DNA of 64,000 bases from Carposina sasakii (taxonomy: Eukaryota > Arthropoda > Insecta > Lepidoptera > Carposinidae): assembly GCA_014607495.2 (NCBI GenBank), contig CP053160.1, forward strand, positions 2,356,001 to 2,420,000, read 5' to 3'. Position numbers and translations under genes: made by a program. The notes beneath the pieces are model-generated. The model was not told the DNA's origin. It saw nothing but the letters and a program-made list of their open reading frames with translations, and searched no databases. Below, in pieces: positions 61,101-63,966 of this stretch (its first letter is position 1; each line of letters starts with the position of its first letter).

Positions 61101-63966
61101 AGCCAGAAAGCATTAGCTACTTGATGCGTACTTTATGTACTCTAATGTTTATGTTCAACTTTTCTCGAACTTTTTAGAAACTCGTCAACTTTAATAGGAT
61201 CTTTATACCAAAATGTTTAATAATTAACATTTCCTATGTAAGAAAATCTTACATGGGAAATTTTACTTATCATTCGCTTCACGAAGTGTTATTAACATTC
61301 TGAAGTAACTTTTGTTTGCGTACAGGTGTTATACAGAGTGTAACAATAGGGGCATGTTAAGGAAAATGCTATGAAATTGAAATTGAATAGGGAACCTAAG
61401 TAGGAGACTCGAATTCAAAATTTGAGACTCAAAATTACACCTTTCAACTAAACTTTTCAAAATGCGAACTCTTTATAAATAGCAGCAATCAAAATTTCAC
61501 ATCTGACACAGTCTCCAAATTCCAAAATATCGCACCGGACATCAAAATTTTAAACAAAAGTACTCTTTGCCTCCTTGGGTCTCCGATCTTTGACGACGCA
61601 GTGGGCCCATTCTTTGAAAACACAATCAATAGCTTCCATTCAGTTTCGGATCGCCTTCAAAAAATTAATACGCATATGGCCCACTGCATAATTAAACACT
61701 GTCTTTTCGTTCCAAAATGCACATACATCCTCCGATGCTGCAATGTTTGGAAACACCCTAATTTACTCGACCTATTAGATTCCATCATTCAGAAAACAAT
61801 TACGCACCCATTCAACATCCAAATTAACGACCGTATTTGGACACAGGCCTCCCTTCCAATCAGGATGGGGGGTCTTGGCATACGCAAAATTTCCAGTGTT
61901 AGTCTACCCGCGTTTCTGTCCTCGGCCTACAGCACAGAAAAACTAATAAAAAAAATTCTACAACCGACATTTGGCGATATTAGTGTTTCAGTCTGCGGGT
62001 TGGCCGAAGCCAGAAACAATTGGATAGCACGGTGCCCGAATGTGGACCTGCCCAAGAACCCATCCTCTCAGCGACAGTGGGATGAGCCACTCTGCGATTT
62101 GGTACGGAAAGAGCTAATACAAACGTCATCCAATATCGCAGAGCGCGCTCGTCTACTAGCTGTCGGAGAGTGGGAATCGGGACTATGGCTGCAGGCCCTA
62201 CCATCACCGCATACGGGTACCATGCTGGACAGAACCACATTCCGGATAGCTGCTTCGCTTCGTCTCGGGGCCCCAGTAACAGTCCCCCATATCTGCCAAT
62301 GCGGGGACAGTGTGGGTCAACTTGGTCACCACGGTCTTTCATGCATAAGCAGCTCAGGCCGCCTCCCAAGGCATGCAAACTTAAATGAATCGATCCGTCG
62401 GGCCCTTGGAAAAGTCTACGCGCCGGCAATCTTGGAGCCCAGGGGCCTAGCGCGTGACGATGGGAAAAGGCCCGACGGTATGACGCTAGTGCCTTGGGAG
62501 ATGGGTCGACCGCTTGTGTGGGACGCTACTTGTGTTGACACACTTGCTGCGTCCCACATCGGCGGAACATCAGTTAAGGCCGGTGCTGCTGCATGTTCAG
62601 CCGAAAACGCCAAGCGCCGCAGATATGCAGGACTCCCAGGAGACTACATGTTTGTGCCGTTTGGCGTCGAGACACTGGGACCGTGGGGACCAGAGGCTCA
62701 TCGCCTCTACCGGGAAATTTCAAATAAATTACGCGAAAGCTACCGTGACCAGAATGCTGGTCTCTTTTTTGCGCAAAAAATTAGCATTGCCATACAACGT
62801 GGCAATGCTGCCAGCATTCTGGGCACCCTCCCGGTAGAAGGCAATTTTGTAAATATATTTAATGTAGATTTCGTGTAGATTAATTTAGTTTTTAGTTTTA
62901 TATAATGTAGTAGTAATATTATTGTCAATAGTAATTCAAGCTCTTTAATCATTTAAATAATAAATAAAATACAAAATTACATATATTTTTGTTTCACTAA
63001 TGTGATTGCGATTACGTATCTGTAGAGAGGTTATTAATAGCATTGCGCCTTACGTGCTCCTTTTGTTACATCCTGTAGACTTAGTGTATAACGTACATAT
63101 ACTTTATTAATTTCATAAAATTAACTCTCTACCTACAAGGTACTTTCATAATTTTCGGTAATATTTAAGATTTATGGCGTACATACACGATGTAGGTGGA
63201 TACTTTATAGGTGTAGGCCTAAGAAATAGTCTTTACAAATCATATTATTTCATCATTAATTATAGTACCTTTCTCTATAGATTAACTATAAGAAAATAGT
63301 TTTCGAAAGATGTGCAATGTATTTATTTATATCAGCAGCTATCCCATAAATACGTAGCAGTGCTACGGATGTAGAACTGCTACAAAATTCGTAGCTAAAC
63401 TACGAAATATTTAGTTACTCATGCTGTAGCTGAAGTTCAATCTCAAAGATTCTATACATATTTTTATTATAATAAGTATTATTAACTTATACGTATGTAT
63501 TTTAAGTCTGTATGTAATGCAGAATTAAAGTAGTTACAATTACAGTCCACTTGGACGTACGTATTTTGTAAGGTGTTAATTAAAATTTATGATTGTTAAT
63601 GTATCCAAATTAAATGAATAAATTTTATAGGCTTAATAAATAAGAATATAGTGCGTAAAATAAAATTTAAACCCTTTATCTTAATCACTTTCCTGAATTA
63701 TAGAGTTAGCTAAAAAAGCTCTTTTTAGATAAAATCAAATCTCAAATATTCAAGAAAATTAAAATATCGTTAAGAGCCTGAGGTTAATGTCCTTGTTTGT
63801 ATAAACCAATATTATGCCTGAAAAATGAACTAAAAAAACTAAAATTATGCCTACAAGTACACTACAACAGATTATTACAAATATCCTAAAAATAAAACAA
63901 AAACTTACCCATTTCAATTTTCTCAGTTTCACTTTCAAAGCTAACTTCGATGCCACTTGTACTCAT
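7007..63966 (-). CDS. Gene 2: complete NIT-domain receptor guanylate cyclase, 16 exons, 622 aa
   Basis: Exons, 5' to 3': 63966-63909, 43254-43049, 35835-35738, 31652-31521, 15496-15374, 14511-14398, 13919-13794, 13531-13403, 12893-12764, 11574-11452, 11046-10957, 10732-10609, 10183-10095, 8737-8608, 8234-8143, 7111-7007. They total 1869 bp, keep frame throughout and use GT/AG junctions. Residues about 1-50 are cytoplasmic and Arg/Cys-rich; TM1 is about 51-71. The NIT domain spans about 88-330 ([36 protein letters not shown]) and TM2 about 346-366. A dimerisation helix follows ([20 protein letters not shown]). The cyclase domain, about 414-600, has metal-binding Asp428 (FSDIVG) and Asp472 (GDSYMV), Glu468, guanine-specifying Cys540, Asn547 and Arg551, so it should be active. 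There is no kinase-homology, ANF-receptor or haem domain. Expected role: membrane cGMP synthesis controlled by an extracellular NIT sensor; the ligand is unknown. The start codon is the first ATG of exon 1. An upstream non-coding exon cannot be excluded. Confidence 0.9.
7740..7940 (+). mobile_element. tRNA-derived SINE body (family of 27140), decayed
   Basis: A degenerate B box (gggttcgaatacagg) is followed by the body words atgtttgtttccgagtcatg, cacaagaccttagtgatctt and ctaggtcaatgtgttgtgaa, shared with the copy at 27140-27385. Confidence 0.6.
8143..8234 (-). CDS. Gene 2 exon 15: PMKIQIS
   Basis: It is 92 bp, with acceptor ttcaag and donor gtgata. It encodes [18 protein letters not shown], with the same length and phase as the matching gene 1 exon. 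Confidence 0.9.
8322..8412 (+). repeat. Family E repeat, fragment
   Basis: This is the 5' portion of the family (gacgcccgcgactccgtccg), in gene 2 intron 14. Confidence 0.6.
8608..8737 (-). CDS. Gene 2 exon 14: cyclase domain, [15 protein letters not shown]
   Basis: It is 130 bp, with acceptor cttcag and donor gtaagt. It encodes [20 protein letters not shown] and the catalytic Cys540, Asn547 and Arg551. Confidence 0.95.
9023..9860. mobile_element. Non-autonomous TIR element with repeated CATTTCATGAAATGG words
   Basis: The ends atatatgtcgtggccata and its complement tatggccacgacatatat are inverted. Both subterminal regions carry several catttcatgaaatggtcg-type palindromic words in mirrored order. 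The centre holds four CCTAA units (9413-9434) and the GC-rich cgctcgctccgctcgctcgg, which recurs at 46690. No ORF. It occupies gene 2 intron 13, which gene 1 lacks. Confidence 0.7.
10095..10183 (-). CDS. Gene 2 exon 13: cyclase domain, [13 protein letters not shown]
   Basis: It is 89 bp, with acceptor ttgtag and donor gtacct, ending at a complete codon. In gene 1 it is fused with the next exon. Confidence 0.9.
10525..10600 (-). repeat. RTE-linked short repeat beside exon 12 donor
   Basis: It contains gggcagacatggggtggtcc and ctactccgtcgacacca, the 5' part of the RTE-tailed repeat seen whole at 16270-16556 and 31183-31410. It lies about 10 bp beyond the exon 12 donor. Confidence 0.5.
10609..10732 (-). 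CDS. Gene 2 exon 12: cyclase domain, [11 protein letters not shown]
   Basis: It is 124 bp, with acceptor ttacag and donor gtaatg. It carries Glu468 and Asp472. A RTE-related short repeat starts almost directly after the donor. Confidence 0.95.
10840..10905 (-). repeat. Fragment of the 3115 / 41186 family (inverted)
   Basis: It contains agccggctgtaaaacaaacg, the reverse of the shared word at 3215. Confidence 0.45.
10957..11046 (-). CDS. Gene 2 exon 11: cyclase domain, FSDIVGFT
   Basis: It is 90 bp (30 codons), with acceptor atctag and donor gtatgt. It encodes [20 protein letters not shown]; Asp428 is the first metal ligand. Confidence 0.95.
11452..11574 (-). CDS. Gene 2 exon 10: signalling/dimerisation helix
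   Basis: It is 123 bp (41 codons), with acceptor cgtag and donor gtaagt. It encodes [20 protein letters not shown] followed by [10 protein letters not shown], the conserved helix in front of the cyclase domain of membrane and soluble guanylate cyclases. Confidence 0.93.
11850..12055 (+). repeat. Family F repeat, copy 3
   Basis: It is diverged and nearly full length, ending agtgaagccccgcatcagca. Confidence 0.6.
12533..12668 (+). repeat. RTE-derived 3'-end repeat
   Basis: It ends gtagtggactgtaataggct followed by gatgat. It lies about 100 bp from the donor side of exon 9. Confidence 0.5.
12764..12893 (-). CDS. Gene 2 exon 9: TM2
   Basis: It is 130 bp, with acceptor tttcag and donor gtaaat. 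The hydrophobic run [20 protein letters not shown] is the second membrane helix, about residues 346-366. Confidence 0.92.
13403..13531 (-). CDS. Gene 2 exon 8: end of NIT domain
   Basis: It is 129 bp, with acceptor ttacag and donor gtagga. The helical segment [20 protein letters not shown] leads towards TM2. Confidence 0.87.
13794..13919 (-). CDS. Gene 2 exon 7: NIT domain, second half
   Basis: It is 126 bp, with acceptor ctctag and donor gtaagt. It encodes [20 protein letters not shown] and a helical continuation. Confidence 0.88.
14124..14280. mobile_element. TIR MITE (cccctagcatgaccacg), copy 1
   Basis: The ends cccctagcatgaccacg and cgtaggtcgtgctagg are inverted. The centre (tatatttatcgtattatgac) recurs in inverted orientation at 19330-19482. 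Confidence 0.65.
14398..14511 (-). CDS. Gene 2 exon 6: NIT domain
   Basis: It is 114 bp, with acceptor tttcag and donor gtaagt. It encodes [19 protein letters not shown] and [12 protein letters not shown], matching the NIT helix that carries the K(E).AG motif. Here a Cys precedes the Lys. Confidence 0.9.
14545..14695 (+). repeat. Family F repeat, copy 4
   Basis: This is the 5' two thirds of the repeat, 30 bp from exon 6. Confidence 0.55.
14743..15004. mobile_element. Family A palindromic MITE, copy 1 (best preserved)
   Basis: The left arm tacagggtgtaacaaaaa, then tatgttaagcgaaaagctac, is complemented almost base for base by the right arm ending gttacacctgta. The whole 262 bp folds as one long hairpin with a short loop near 14875. 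Six copies are present in the window. Confidence 0.8.
15324..15357 (-). repeat. Family E fragment next to exon 5
   Basis: It contains gcggacggagtcgcgggcgt, the reverse of the family start, ending 17 bp from the exon 5 donor. Confidence 0.55.
15374..15496 (-). CDS. Gene 2 exon 5: NIT domain
   Basis: It is 123 bp, with acceptor cttcag and donor gtaatt. It encodes [20 protein letters not shown], the WYT..N..LL motif of NIT domains. A family B MITE begins 78 bp upstream of its acceptor in transcript sense. Confidence 0.9.
15574..15951 (+). mobile_element. Family B MITE, copy 2
   Basis: It is full length, from tacagggtgatttttggtcg to gaaaaacatcctgta. Confidence 0.75.
16034..16581. mobile_element. 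Family A MITE, copy 2, interrupted
   Basis: Both ends (tcagggtgtaacaaaaag and tgttacaccctgta) survive. An RTE-tailed repeat (16270-16556) has entered the right arm. Confidence 0.7.
16270..16556 (+). mobile_element. RTE-tailed short element, full length
   Basis: It starts near ccggcagagtagaattcgta, continues catgtctgcccgtgggta and ends gtggactgcaataggctgac with a GATGATG tail. Its last 45 bases encode the peptide [12 protein letters not shown], as RTE ORFs do. It may be an RTE internal deletion or a SINE using RTE machinery. Confidence 0.6.
16851..17080. mobile_element. Family A MITE, copy 3
   Basis: It has both termini but a shortened right arm. It abuts family B copy 3 exactly. Confidence 0.7.
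17081..17455 (-). mobile_element. Family B MITE, copy 3
   Basis: This is an inverted copy. It begins tacaggatgttttttcgtgg immediately after the end of a family A copy. Confidence 0.75.
17515..17650 (+). repeat. Family F repeat, copy 5
   Basis: This is the 3' two thirds of the repeat. Confidence 0.55.
17908..18125 (+). repeat. Family E repeat, copy 3
   Basis: It runs from ctagtggacgaccgcggctt to acaaactttcgcgttta. Confidence 0.6.
18126..18655. other. AT-rich intron 4 sequence, nothing recognised
   Basis: Poly-A and poly-T rich, with no motif or repeat family seen. Confidence 0.5.
18660..18825 (-). repeat. RTE-tailed short element (inverted)
   Basis: It contains gggcacgccacaaggctact, then gtgggcaggcgggttggtga and gatacccacaggcagg, the reverse of the element at 16270. 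Confidence 0.55.
19330..19482. mobile_element. TIR MITE (cccctagcatgaccacg), copy 2
   Basis: It is inverted relative to the copy at 14124, with end gcgtggtcatgctaggggt and shared interior cataatacgataaatatagc. Confidence 0.65.
19758..19865 (-). repeat. RTE 3'-end relic
   Basis: It contains gagaagtccactgttgaaca and taggccttcc, matching the 3' end of the RTE at 48742. Confidence 0.5.
19918..20165 (-). mobile_element. Family D short interspersed element, copy 1
   Basis: Read on the minus strand, the family starts near tataatactacagctgcttc, continues tcccgg, caagtcagtagagggacaag and cctaccccgtaagggataaa, and ends ggcgtgatta with a TATGTATG tail. Five copies are present, all tailed alike, which suggests retrotransposition. 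Confidence 0.65.
20902..21313 (+). mobile_element. Family B MITE, copy 4, with a second 3' end
   Basis: Full copy 20930-21313. It is preceded directly by the last about 28 bases of another copy (aagggtggcaacgaaaaaca), so one element sits head to tail with a relic. Confidence 0.7.
21318..21545 (+). repeat. Family F repeat, copy 6
   Basis: It carries the 5' part with ggggtagccataacttaagg and the 3' part, with a diverged middle. Confidence 0.55.
22081..22430 (+). mobile_element. Family C MITE, copy 2
   Basis: It runs from tacaaggtgtttgtgacagc to agtatttgcccacatcctgta and shares ggatcgtccgataaaattgg. Confidence 0.7.
22640..23690. other. Intron 4 stretch without recognised elements
   Basis: AT-rich, with only short simple-sequence patches (tgtatgtatg around 23410). 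No gene was recognised. Confidence 0.5.
23700..23810. repeat. Family C fragment
   Basis: The words gacagtcaggcaaatacag and aattttt resemble a family C terminus. The rest is too diverged to assign. Confidence 0.35.
23915..24145 (-). repeat. Family F repeat, copy 7
   Basis: An inverted copy with gagctagcaacttgtcgcag and cccgctatgttaagcgtagc. Confidence 0.6.
24508..24863 (-). mobile_element. Family B MITE, copy 5
   Basis: An inverted copy with a small internal deletion near 24727 (the tgcagaaaaacgcagtcta segment is missing). Confidence 0.72.
24870..25805. other. Intron 4 stretch without recognised elements
   Basis: AT-rich, with no coding motif or repeat family recognised. Confidence 0.5.
25810..25915 (-). 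mobile_element. tRNA-derived SINE, copy 2
   Basis: On the minus strand, A box tggcttagtgg, B box ggttcgattcc and a perfect T stem gtggg/cccac follow gtaattgacccgg, as at 3600. The anticodon arm is not convincing, so it is not annotated as a tRNA gene. Confidence 0.6.
26600..26880 (+). repeat. Diverged family E-like repeat
   Basis: It contains gactggctgttgcctgcggt and ttcgctcacgcggaag, then aatcggttcagctgttctcg, as in the E group. No real ORF. Confidence 0.4.
27140..27385 (-). mobile_element. tRNA-derived SINE, most complete copy
   Basis: On the minus strand it starts gacggccgattggtctagta (A box) and continues ggtcctgggttcgaatcccg (B box), then a body with atgtttgtttccgagtcatg and ggtcaatgtgttgtgaattg. 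Relatives lie at 7740 and 31990. Confidence 0.7.
27488..30425 (+). mobile_element. Family D element, copy 2, split by a LINE
   Basis: Left part 27488-27639 ends gaagtggcaccat. The right part resumes ccatgtggttctatcggccc at 30348. The 2.7 kb between is a LINE, and ccat at both edges fits a 4 bp target-site duplication. Confidence 0.7.
27640..30347 (+). mobile_element. Jockey-superfamily LINE, 5'-truncated, one in-frame stop
   Basis: One reading frame runs 27650-30082, broken only by TAG at 28922-28924 inside the reverse transcriptase. It holds the end of the apurinic endonuclease (VIVGDIN, SCIDHIL, GLSDH), then RT motifs [26 protein letters not shown] (catalytic Asp), [14 protein letters not shown] and LFADDISVV (catalytic Asp pair), then the C-terminal RYGLIIWGN region. 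The endonuclease N-terminus and any ORF1 are missing. The 3' end carries AATAAA and short tandem tattcta repeats rather than poly(A). Codon use is far more AT-rich than in the RTE. A 428-codon frame and a 372-codon frame lie either side of the stop. The clade within Jockey/CR1 is not certain. Confidence 0.85.
30440..30572 (-). repeat. RTE-tailed short element (inverted), directly after family D
   Basis: It contains atcatcatcatcaccagccta, then ctactggacgtaggcctccc, and ends at gggcaggcgggttggtgacc. Confidence 0.55.
30855..31060 (-). repeat. RTE 3'-end fragment, longer
   Basis: The segment includes gtcagcctattgcagtccat and a further stretch of RTE-like coding (reverse frame resembling the terminal WTDD..K.AG..W region, decayed). 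No open frame of use. Confidence 0.45.
31183..31410 (-). mobile_element. RTE-tailed short element, nearly full length (inverted)
   Basis: It runs from atcatcatcagcctattgca to gtccgaattctactctgccg, the same unit as 16270-16556 in reverse. It lies about 110 bp from exon 4. Confidence 0.6.
31521..31652 (-). CDS. Gene 2 exon 4: NIT domain
   Basis: It is 132 bp, with acceptor catcag and donor gtaagg. [20 protein letters not shown] carries the QR..TD signature of the NIT family, followed by LAELSELR. Confidence 0.88.
31985..32090 (-). repeat. tRNA-derived SINE 3' body fragment
   Basis: It shares ttaacctagtcccacactaa and gatccctta with the SINE at 27140. Confidence 0.55.
32561..33117 (+). pseudogene. 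Degenerate copy of a conserved arthropod Cys-rich protein
   Basis: Starting at ATG 32561 the sequence reads [13 protein letters not shown], then [14 protein letters not shown]. After a frameshift near 32670 it reads [31 protein letters not shown] and [10 protein letters not shown], then, after a stop at 32853 and another frame change, [20 protein letters not shown] and, after a further stop, [19 protein letters not shown]. The paired cysteines (KVCKRC, CYFCSC) look like a zinc-binding module. I recognise the pattern as a protein found in many copies in arthropod genomes, of unknown function and probably linked to a transposon. Two stops and at least two frameshifts make this copy dead. Confidence 0.6.
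33120..34390. other. Intron 3 stretch without recognised elements
   Basis: AT-rich. No coding motif or repeat family was recognised. Confidence 0.5.
34395..34768 (-). repeat. Family E repeat, inverted, nearly complete
   Basis: It contains tgtctgcagtccacgcggac and ctactttttaccccgggaaa. A second diverged E-like unit (ctaggagtcgcccgatactt) lies at 34395-34560. Confidence 0.6.
35100..35366. mobile_element. Family G MITE, copy 1
   Basis: The ends ggggcaattcttgaa and ttcaagaattgccccc are inverted complements. Internal halves are also partly mirrored (gccgaaacgcaaccattaac / ggttccgtttcggctt). Other copies are at 53514 and 54722. Confidence 0.7.
35389..35590 (+). mobile_element. Family C MITE, truncated copy 3
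   Basis: It has the left end tacagggtgtgtgtgacggc and interior ttactcgcaggaaatgcatt. The right end is missing. Confidence 0.6.
35738..35835 (-). CDS. Gene 2 exon 3: start of NIT domain
   Basis: It is 98 bp, with acceptor tttcag and donor gttagt. It encodes [20 protein letters not shown], which matches the opening NIT helix (L..L...LQ.ER....). Confidence 0.9.
35857..35992 (+). repeat. Family H repeat, copy 1
   Basis: It shares aaaacaaagtc, gtgattcaagagtaaggttt and gcctcggcttcgcacgg with 52017-52185 and, inverted, 55330-55460. Class unknown. Confidence 0.55.
36377..36591. mobile_element. Family A MITE, copy 4
   Basis: It has termini tacagggtataacaaaatgg and ttctgtttcaccctgta. The right arm is shortened. 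Confidence 0.7.
36600..38695. other. Intron 2 stretch, mostly unrecognised
   Basis: The only repeat seen is a segment near 37516-37640 (gcccaaaaagcggcggtatg) related to 5848. No gene. Confidence 0.45.
38700..39307. mobile_element. pogo/Tigger-like MITE with TA target duplication
   Basis: The termini cagtcaaacctgggtaagtg and its partner gcttatccaggtttgactg are inverted complements and are flanked by TA on both sides, as in Tc1/mariner-pogo elements. Motifs of the type cctctataagcgagaaa recur at least eight times within both subterminal regions. There is no transposase ORF, so it is non-autonomous. Confidence 0.8.
39403..39605 (+). repeat. LINE 3' end-like segment
   Basis: It ends ggcgaataaagaatttattc, a polyadenylation-type tail as in LINE 3' ends, and contains cttcaaaaaagagagattat, a word common at the edge of lepidopteran repeats. 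Tentative. Confidence 0.4.
39610..41180. other. Intron 2 stretch, nothing recognised except a tRNA-like relic
   Basis: Near 40380-40435, ccacccgggtgaggaa and tctattttctttattaataa resemble the 3' side of the SINE at 25810. The rest is unassigned. Confidence 0.45.
41186..41340 (+). repeat. Copy of the 3115 family
   Basis: It contains ctcatcatcttcctgccctc, then tttgttttatagccggctgt and gatgccaacactcctcg. Confidence 0.5.
41575..41660 (+). repeat. LINE 3' tail
   Basis: It contains atgcctttgtacattttctt and ggtacaataaagaataagaa, resembling the tails at 5131 and 56352. Confidence 0.45.
41790..42173 (-). mobile_element. Family B MITE, copy 6
   Basis: A full inverted copy, very similar to copy 7 at 45645 (both have tgtggccacctttaacgaag). 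Confidence 0.78.
42175..43045. other. AT-rich intron 2 sequence, nothing recognised
   Basis: No coding motif or repeat family was recognised. Confidence 0.5.
43049..43254 (-). CDS. Gene 2 exon 2: basic N-terminus and TM1
   Basis: It is 206 bp, with acceptor accctag and donor gtaagg. It encodes [15 protein letters not shown], then an Arg/Cys-rich stretch ([14 protein letters not shown]), then the hydrophobic helix [18 protein letters not shown]. The positive charge before the helix predicts a cytoplasmic N-terminus. The exon is much more GC-rich than its flanks. The Ala/Gln-rich frame on the + strand is its antisense shadow. Confidence 0.88.
43290..43388 (-). repeat. Family F repeat, fragment
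   Basis: An inverted 3' portion (atctgcatctccttccgtgc) lies 35 bp upstream of the exon 2 acceptor in transcript sense. Confidence 0.55.
43430..43520. repeat. 21-bp tandem repeat, about 4 units
   Basis: The unit catagtcgtgtgtatacgaaa is repeated four times with almost no change. It lies in intron 1. The repeated MFRIHTT peptide it encodes on the minus strand is not a real protein. Confidence 0.85.
43584..43896. repeat. Tandem duplication, two units of about 155 bp
   Basis: Each unit starts aaaactgatttataaaattg and ends tctctcggagttattgca (second unit tctctaggagttattgca). Unit 2 has small deletions and substitutions. Confidence 0.8.
44436..44690 (+). mobile_element. Family D element, copy 3
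   Basis: It runs from gtataatactacagctgctt to a TATGTATGTATG tail. Confidence 0.65.
45115..45268 (+). repeat. Family F repeat, copy 8
   Basis: This is the 3' two thirds (gacaagtcgctagctcatcg to aaagccccgcatcagcatag). Confidence 0.6.
45283..45392 (-). repeat. RTE-derived 3'-end repeat (inverted)
   Basis: It contains cttcagcctattgcagtcca and gggcacgccacaaggctact. Confidence 0.55.
45645..46024 (-). mobile_element. Family B MITE, copy 7
   Basis: A full inverted copy with a T-run expansion near 45735. Confidence 0.78.
46278..46545 (+). mobile_element. Family C MITE, truncated copy 4
   Basis: It has the left end tacagggtgtaggtgacagc and interior aactcgcaggaaatgcaatt. No right terminus was found. 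Confidence 0.6.
46680..46760 (+). repeat. Fragment shared with the 9023 element, with CCTAA units
   Basis: It contains ggcacgctcgttccgctcgc, tcggctcgtgcgt and ctaacctaacctaac, matching the centre of the element at 9023-9860. Confidence 0.6.
47041..47242 (+). mobile_element. Family D element, copy 4
   Basis: It lacks the first about 50 bases and ends with a TATGTATG tail. Confidence 0.6.
47490..48198 (+). repeat. Family I repeat, two partial units
   Basis: It begins gcgaaagtaactctgtctgt, contains ctactgaaccgatttaaatt, and ends cacgcgaacgaagtcgcggg. The block from about 47800 repeats the middle part. A single unit is at 59497-59848. Class unknown. Confidence 0.6.
48302..48571. mobile_element. 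Family A MITE, copy 5
   Basis: It has both termini and full length, but more mismatches between its arms than copy 1. Confidence 0.72.
48727..51900 (-). mobile_element. RTE-clade LINE with nearly intact endonuclease-reverse transcriptase ORF
   Basis: From the ATG at 51891 the frame stays open for 1015 codons to TAG 48846-48844. It then continues 33 codons ([23 protein letters not shown]) to TGA at 48744, so the TAG looks like a late nonsense mutation. Order: Pro/Gly/Ser-rich N-terminus, then AP endonuclease at about residues 105-340 ([44 protein letters not shown]), then RT at about 550-800 ([30 protein letters not shown] with catalytic Asp, [26 protein letters not shown] with the Asp pair), then a C-terminal region with [11 protein letters not shown] and [13 protein letters not shown] short ATGATGA tail follows the stop, as in the many RTE relics of this window. 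It is markedly GC-richer than its surroundings, so the insertion looks young. Confidence 0.9.
51950..52016. other. 5' flank of the RTE element
   Basis: The 5' boundary of the RTE cannot be fixed. No target-site duplication was recognised. Confidence 0.4.
52017..52210 (+). repeat. Family H repeat, copy 2
   Basis: It contains agtgattcacaaggaaggtt and gggacccgcctcggcttcgc, followed by ctcacgcgggcaaagccgtg. Confidence 0.55.
52215..53505. other. Intron 1 stretch without recognised elements
   Basis: AT-rich. No coding motif or repeat family was recognised. Confidence 0.45.
53514..53760. mobile_element. Family G MITE, rearranged copy 2
   Basis: It carries gggggccaattctcaa, aagaattagcccctcggggg and cgaaacggaaccgttgtaga, with order and spacing different from copy 1. 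Possibly two overlapping copies. Confidence 0.55.
53765..53868 (+). repeat. Family F repeat, fragment
   Basis: It is the middle to 3' part (cgacatgcatggaaggagat). Confidence 0.5.
53873..54398 (+). mobile_element. Family K LINE 3' end, long copy
   Basis: About 520 bp of GC-richer non-coding sequence (catggcggggaccatcgccg, gactctgtagtcccgagaat) ends gagatacaataataataata. The (ATA)n tail suggests a LINE 3' UTR. A shorter copy with the same 3' end lies at 57590. Confidence 0.6.
54722..54980. mobile_element. Family G MITE, copy 3
   Basis: The ends ggggcaattcttgaaaa and ttttcaagaattgacccc are inverted complements. It is closely similar to copy 1 at 35100. Confidence 0.7.
54990..55325. repeat. Two family F copies in inverted orientation, adjoining
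   Basis: An inverted copy (54990-55135, gataagctagcaacttgtca) meets a direct copy (55140-55325, gggtagccaaaactgcagga) head to head. Confidence 0.6.
55330..55460 (-). repeat. Family H repeat, copy 3 (inverted)
   Basis: It contains accttcctcttgaatcactc and gacagacagacagccgaaag. Confidence 0.5.
55775..55997 (+). mobile_element. Family D element, copy 5
   Basis: It runs from agctgcttctcttcccgcac to taatgtatgtatatatg. Confidence 0.65.
56352..56452 (+). repeat. LINE 3' tail, second copy of 5131
   Basis: It contains aagcacgcctttgtacattg and gtctgtgtacaataaagaat. Confidence 0.55.
56685..56830 (+). repeat. Family F repeat, diverged copy
   Basis: It contains tagcccatcgcctaagagat and ggagggagatgcagctgatg. 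Confidence 0.5.
56872..56992. mobile_element. TIR MITE (gccgatttttccaaacgtca)
   Basis: The ends gccgatttttccaaacgtca and tgacgtttggaaaaatccgc are inverted complements about 120 bp apart. Diverged relatives are at 17822-17905 and 44998-45060. Confidence 0.65.
57415..57450 (+). repeat. tRNA-like relic (T arm only)
   Basis: It contains gtgagttcaaatctcac, a pairing T stem, followed by gaagaattttttcattttct as in the SINE at 25810. Confidence 0.4.
57590..57787 (+). mobile_element. Family K LINE 3' end, short copy
   Basis: It matches 54205-54395 closely, including the end gagatacaataataataata. Confidence 0.6.
57800..58300 (-). mobile_element. Family M LINE 3' end (inverted)
   Basis: On the minus strand it encodes the LINE C-terminal peptide [31 protein letters not shown], then a TAG, then [20 protein letters not shown]. 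The 3' UTR follows with tggtagagaatgctacatag. It is the same family as 59075, in opposite orientation. Confidence 0.65.
58325..58530 (+). repeat. Family F repeat, copy at 58.3 kb
   Basis: Nearly full length, from gggctagctagaaccgcaag to gaagccccgcattaccacgg. Confidence 0.58.
58538..58710 (+). mobile_element. Family C MITE, truncated copy 5
   Basis: It has the left end tacagggtgtagatgacagc and runs to gatcctatgactaatta. The right end is missing. Confidence 0.6.
58900..59005 (+). repeat. Family E repeat, fragment
   Basis: It contains ctagtggacgcctgcaactc and atccgggataaaaatg. Confidence 0.58.
59075..59478 (+). mobile_element. Family M LINE 3' end (direct)
   Basis: It encodes [40 protein letters not shown] and NLLHV then a stop, followed by the 3' UTR with tggtagagaatgctgcatag. 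The frame is intact over this stretch. Confidence 0.65.
59497..59848 (+). repeat. Family I repeat, single unit
   Basis: It runs from gcgaaagtaactctgtctgt to cacgcgcatgaagtcgcggg. Confidence 0.6.
59850..61330. other. Intron 1 stretch, mostly unrecognised
   Basis: A family D-like tail lies near 60000-60055 (ccgtaagggataaaggcgtg). Otherwise no element or gene was recognised. Confidence 0.45.
61332..63077. mobile_element. Family A MITE, copy 6, split by a LINE fragment
   Basis: The left part (tacagagtgtaacaataggg to about 61475) and the right part (about 62990 to cttttgttacatcctgta) are the two arms of one diverged family A element. Confidence 0.6.
61480..62985 (+). mobile_element. LINE C-terminal ORF with zinc knuckle and restriction-like endonuclease signature
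   Basis: The frame is open from about 61480 to TAG at 62876, over 450 codons with no ATG-defined start, so it is a 5'-truncated insertion. The first part ([20 protein letters not shown]) resembles the region after the reverse transcriptase of non-LTR elements. It is followed by [20 protein letters not shown], then a Cys/His cluster [17 protein letters not shown], then KRPDGMTL and, 13 residues on, [10 protein letters not shown], a PD...D pattern like the restriction-like endonuclease of R2/R4/NeSL-type LINEs. An AATAAATAAAATAC tail follows. RT motifs themselves are absent. Family assignment is by pattern, and a different mobile-element protein remains possible. Confidence 0.55.
63080..63905. 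other. Intron 1 sequence next to exon 1, nothing recognised
   Basis: AT-rich. Near 63350-63420 short imperfect inverted words (acgtagcagtgctacg, gtagctaaactac) occur. No gene or repeat family was assigned. Confidence 0.45.
63909..63966 (-). CDS. Gene 2 exon 1 (start codon)
   Basis: The ATG at 63966-63964 opens 19 codons ([19 protein letters not shown]) plus one base, then the donor gtaagt. The phase fits exon 2 exactly (G + AA). It is the weakest exon because it is short and 20.7 kb from the next. The 34 bases upstream are AT-rich and show no promoter element. Confidence 0.7.

Noticed and set aside
61980..62429. 149-codon open frame on the minus strand
   Set aside because: Shadow of the LINE C-terminal ORF on the + strand, with no recognisable motifs.
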